Shown: positions 61,772 to 64,000 of the stretch, piece by piece
How positions within the stretch are numbered: the stretch's first letter is position 1
Layout: every line of letters starts with the position of its first letter
DNA from: Sporomusaceae bacterium UBA7701
Lineage (GTDB): Bacteria; Bacillota; Negativicutes; Sporomusales; UBA7701
Direction: 5' to 3'
Length of the DNA: 64,000 nt
NCBI GenBank assembly: GCA_002482545.1
Contig: DLGF01000012.1
Location: 203,214 to 267,213, forward strand
The notes under the pieces: generated by a model
Told to the model about the DNA's origin: nothing
The model's database searches: none
What the model saw: the letters and a program-made list of their open reading frames with translations, nothing else
Program-made: the position numbers and the translations under genes

Positions 61772-62680
61772 TCAGCCTAGGTATTGAAGTGCAGAGGCAA
61801 TCAACGACATACAGCGGTTGAATATGTAGTCGAAGTGTCTGCTGTCTGTTATATCGACTTTATTGGTTTCATGATGGCGAATCCTGAAACCATTACCAAT
61901 AGCTGTTAACGCCCTGAATTCGTCCTCGAACAGTTTGACAAATTCTGTCTGTCCGCCACTCATATCTGTAACGATTTTCGCCACAGACCCTTTCTTGTCC
62001 AGTGTCGTGTAATAGGTCTTCAAACGCTCAAATGCATCCCACAGCTTTTCCACGGCAGCGTTCCTCGCTGCTGGGTTTGGCTGCCTGAACATGAAGATGG
62101 CTTCATTAAGCAAAGTCCTAATGCCCGGCTCTTTTACCGCCGCTACATTCTTTTCGATTTGCGGCGACAATACGTCGTAATCAGTCACACGCTCAACTGT
62201 CATCTTGTCAGTCAGGGTAAACAGCAGCCCGGTTTTCTTAAAAATGCCGTTTATATCATTACGGAATGCATCAGCTACGCCGCCCGTGTCTAAGAGCCGG
62301 ATATGATTATGCCCGAAGTAACTGTGGAAACTGCCGACTGCTATATCTCTACAGTTCTGCCCGATAAATTCAATCAAATCCAACAGGGCGAACTGGTCAT
62401 ATTCATCTGGATCTCCATAGTAGCCGCTGTTCGGCTTTGCGATGCGTCCCTGCGAATTCCGATAGAGCGTTGGGATGTCAAACTTTATATGAGTGCTGAA
62501 CTGCTGAAAGTCCAGTCCGCAGCAACCTTGCCCGTCGGGGCATTGTTCAGGGAACTTCCATGCAATGTTATCATAATATTTTTCACAGCAATCGAATAGC
62601 AAGCCGTACATTTCGACAGTTATAGTCGAAGTACGCTCAACCGGCATTCTCATCCCATGTCTTTCGGTATAAAGTGCCAT
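61772..62680 (-). CDS. Possible abortive-infection/HEPN-like protein inside the hsd operon
   Basis: A 302-residue protein. Its C-terminal half (NPAARNAAVEKLWDAFERLKTY, then FRALTAIGNGFRIRHHETNKVDI) resembles a domain seen in abortive-infection and HEPN-like proteins. The N-terminal half has a CxxxCPDGQGCC cysteine-rich patch and is not recognised. GGGAGG lies before the ATG at 62680. It sits between hsdS and hsdR on one transcript, so it is probably an accessory defence or anti-toxicity component. The assignment is tentative. Confidence 0.5.
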   Translation of the reverse strand: MALYTERHGMRMPVERTSTITVEMYGLLFDCCEKYYDNIAWKFPEQCPDGQGCCGLDFQQFSTHIKFDIPTLYRNSQGRIAKPNSGYYGDPDEYDQFALLDLIEFIGQNCRDIAVGSFHSYFGHNHIRLLDTGGVADAFRNDINGIFKKTGLLFTLTDKMTVERVTDYDVLSPQIEKNVAAVKEPGIRTLLNEAIFMFRQPNPAARNAAVEKLWDAFERLKTYYTTLDKKGSVAKIVTDMSGGQTEFVKLFEDEFRALTAIGNGFRIRHHETNKVDITDSRHFDYIFNRCMSLIASALQYLG

Positions 62681-62749
62681 CCTCAGCACCTCCCCCAAAA
62701 GTGCAAACACTGGCTGCACTTTTCAATTTCTCGCAAAGTGTTGCGAGTT

Positions 62750-63877
62750 TTACGCGCTCGCTTCCTCAAGCGAACCTTTTATCAGTATCGGGCAGATGTC
62801 TTTGATCTGCGCTTTCATTTTTTCGTTTATCTCCCGCCGCATGATATAGGCGTTGTAGATGTTTATAATCGACTGTTGGACCTCGATGTCAGGGATTGGA
62901 ATTTTCACCTCGAGCATATCGTCCCAACTAAAGGTCTCCCGTGCGCTGCCCCACGAATGGAAGCGGGTGTAGCGGTCAAACTCAGATCTACTAAAAAACA
63001 TCATCAGGTAAGCAGGCAGCAATTTATCAACTTTTGTTCCAAATACCGTGGAGATGGACGATACCAAGTAAGTGTGATCGGTAGTGTTGAAACCGAGCGA
63101 GATTTTCTCTCCACGCCGTGAGGTGTCAGGTACATAGGCAATTTGCTCAGGCTTCAAAGTCTTATAGCTGCCAAGCCCGACACCGTCCAAATCTGCCTTT
63201 GTTGAGATAATCGCCTTGCTAGTCGAAAGCCCGCGAACCGAATCAGCGTCAAGACCGAGCGTGTTACGCTCATCACTTTGCTCGATATACTTCCCAATCG
63301 CTGTGTGCGGTAATTCGCGCCGTAGCCGTTCGATATAAGCGTCGCAGGTCAGTTTCAAATTCTCAAGCCCGCTCTCATACGCCCGCTGGTTAGCAAGCAT
63401 GGAGTTATAGACATCAACATATTTTTGTTGAACAGGGAGCGGCGGGAGGGTAATTGGTACATCGCACATTTCTTCCCAGTTAAAGAACTCTGTCGCACTC
63501 CCCCATGAATCCCATCGAGCATAGCGGTCAAATTCTGGGCGGCGAAAAAAGACATTCAAATAGTCGGGCAATAGTATGCTTTCATCAGCCACACGGAAAA
63601 CTACATAATCTTCTGTAACAATAAACACTTCGCCAACATTGTTGTAACCAAGACCAAGTTTCTCGCCCATTCGTGTTGTTCGACGGTTGAACACAAACTC
63701 ATGCGCTTCAACTATTTGAAAACGGCTAAATGAGCGGTCAGATATATCGGCTTTGGTAGACTGTATTTCTTTTGTGTTTGAAATTCCGCGAACGTCATCA
63801 ATGCCGTATTTCAAATCAGAATTACGACGTTCGACTCGTTCGATGAACTTACCCAGCTTTTGCTTAGTTAATCCCAT
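62750..63877 (-). CDS. hsdS: Type I restriction enzyme, specificity subunit (HsdS)
   Basis: A 375-residue protein with two target-recognition domains. The first covers about residues 5-150 and the second about 185-335, each built on the same plan (SFSRFQIVEAHEFVFNRRTTR; LGSYKTLKPEQIAYVPDTSRRGEK in parts), and each followed by a helical spacer (PPLPVQQKYVDVYNSML; IPDIEVQQSIINIYNAYI). It gives the enzyme its DNA target. The ATG at 63877, seven bases after AGGGGGA, overlaps the hsdM end by 14 bases; the TTG at 63883 is an alternative. Confidence 0.92.
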   Translation of the reverse strand: MGLTKQKLGKFIERVERRNSDLKYGIDDVRGISNTKEIQSTKADISDRSFSRFQIVEAHEFVFNRRTTRMGEKLGLGYNNVGEVFIVTEDYVVFRVADESILLPDYLNVFFRRPEFDRYARWDSWGSATEFFNWEEMCDVPITLPPLPVQQKYVDVYNSMLANQRAYESGLENLKLTCDAYIERLRRELPHTAIGKYIEQSDERNTLGLDADSVRGLSTSKAIISTKADLDGVGLGSYKTLKPEQIAYVPDTSRRGEKISLGFNTTDHTYLVSSISTVFGTKVDKLLPAYLMMFFSRSEFDRYTRFHSWGSARETFSWDDMLEVKIPIPDIEVQQSIINIYNAYIMRREINEKMKAQIKDICPILIKGSLEEASA

Positions 63878-64000
63878 ACTCAATCCCCCTGAAAGCCGCT
63901 TCTAACATTGCCTGCGATTGTTTCTCCGCTTTAAGCACTTCGCGCATCTCATTCTGAATTCTCGTCATTTCAGCGGCGTAGTTAATCTCCAGGTCGTGGT
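63864..64000 (-). CDS. hsdM: Type I restriction enzyme, methyltransferase subunit, C-terminal end (partial)
   Basis: The last 44 codons of a gene that begins beyond the right edge. The frame reads HDLEINYAAEMTRIQNEMREV and KAEKQSQAMLEAAFRGIEYG before TAA (63866-63864). That helical end with an Asn/Tyr-rich EINYAAE segment and EAAFRG is what I expect of HsdM tails. Order hsdM-hsdS-(accessory)-hsdR and the overlap with hsdS support the call. Confidence 0.75.
   Translation of the reverse strand, partial: HDLEINYAAEMTRIQNEMREVLKAEKQSQAMLEAAFRGIEYGIN

Overview
The window looks like chromosome from a spore-forming, G+C-rich Firmicute, most plausibly a Negativicute of the Sporomusaceae type. The grounds are AGGAGG-type ribosome binding sites with frequent TTG and GTG starts, T-box control of tryptophan synthesis, a DUF3231 protein typical of spore formers, a near-perfect Fur box, and an anaerobe-like set of Fe-S enzymes and tripartite tricarboxylate transport. 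The taxon is an inference. No rRNA, tRNA, CRISPR array, insertion sequence or prophage was recognised.

Layout. 1-9.5 kb: mixed genes. They include a small XRE regulator pair with a divergent XRE gene, an ArsB/NhaD-type transporter, a Fur-box-controlled methyltransferase, an FAD oxidoreductase with a BFD-like tail, YitT flanked by two copies of a palindromic repeat, HxlR and two GNAT acetyltransferases. 9.5-17.8 kb: a tightly overlapping operon trpD-F-C-B-A-E-G-aroF behind two almost identical tandem T-box leaders with a UGG (Trp) specifier. 17.8-24.3 kb: a P5C dehydrogenase, FabH, a TPR lipoprotein, a DUF3231 protein, a candidate small RNA and a DUF1874 protein that keeps the ring-nuclease residues of AcrIII-1/Crn2. 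24.7-33.3 kb: a counterpart of the E. coli ydj/ynj locus, with a triple-rhodanese lipoprotein (YnjE), an ABC importer (YnjB, two permeases, YnjD), a CDP-alcohol phosphatidyltransferase (YnjF), a TVP38/TMEM64 protein and an Fe-S CCG-domain protein.

33.8-56.8 kb is a catabolic region of about 23 kb. Its first part is an operon for aconitase X (both subunits), AtuA, its small partner and a class II HMG-CoA reductase, behind an MFS transporter with an exact sigma-54 promoter and next to a sigma-54 activator gene. Its second part holds an SDR, a fumarylacetoacetate-hydrolase-family enzyme, an Ldh-type dehydrogenase, a 6PGDH-like dehydrogenase, a GntR/FCD regulator, TctCBA and a LysR regulator. Embedded there are three diverged copies of an unrecognised two-gene module: a 2x[4Fe-4S] ferredoxin fused to a new domain, and a partner of about 208 residues with an invariant MCGH and CxCGI. 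This triplicated module is the best candidate for an undescribed system.

57-64 kb: a more A+T-rich stretch with a broken DUF2726 helicase gene and a type I restriction-modification locus (hsdM end, hsdS, a possible abortive-infection gene, hsdR) that runs off the right edge.
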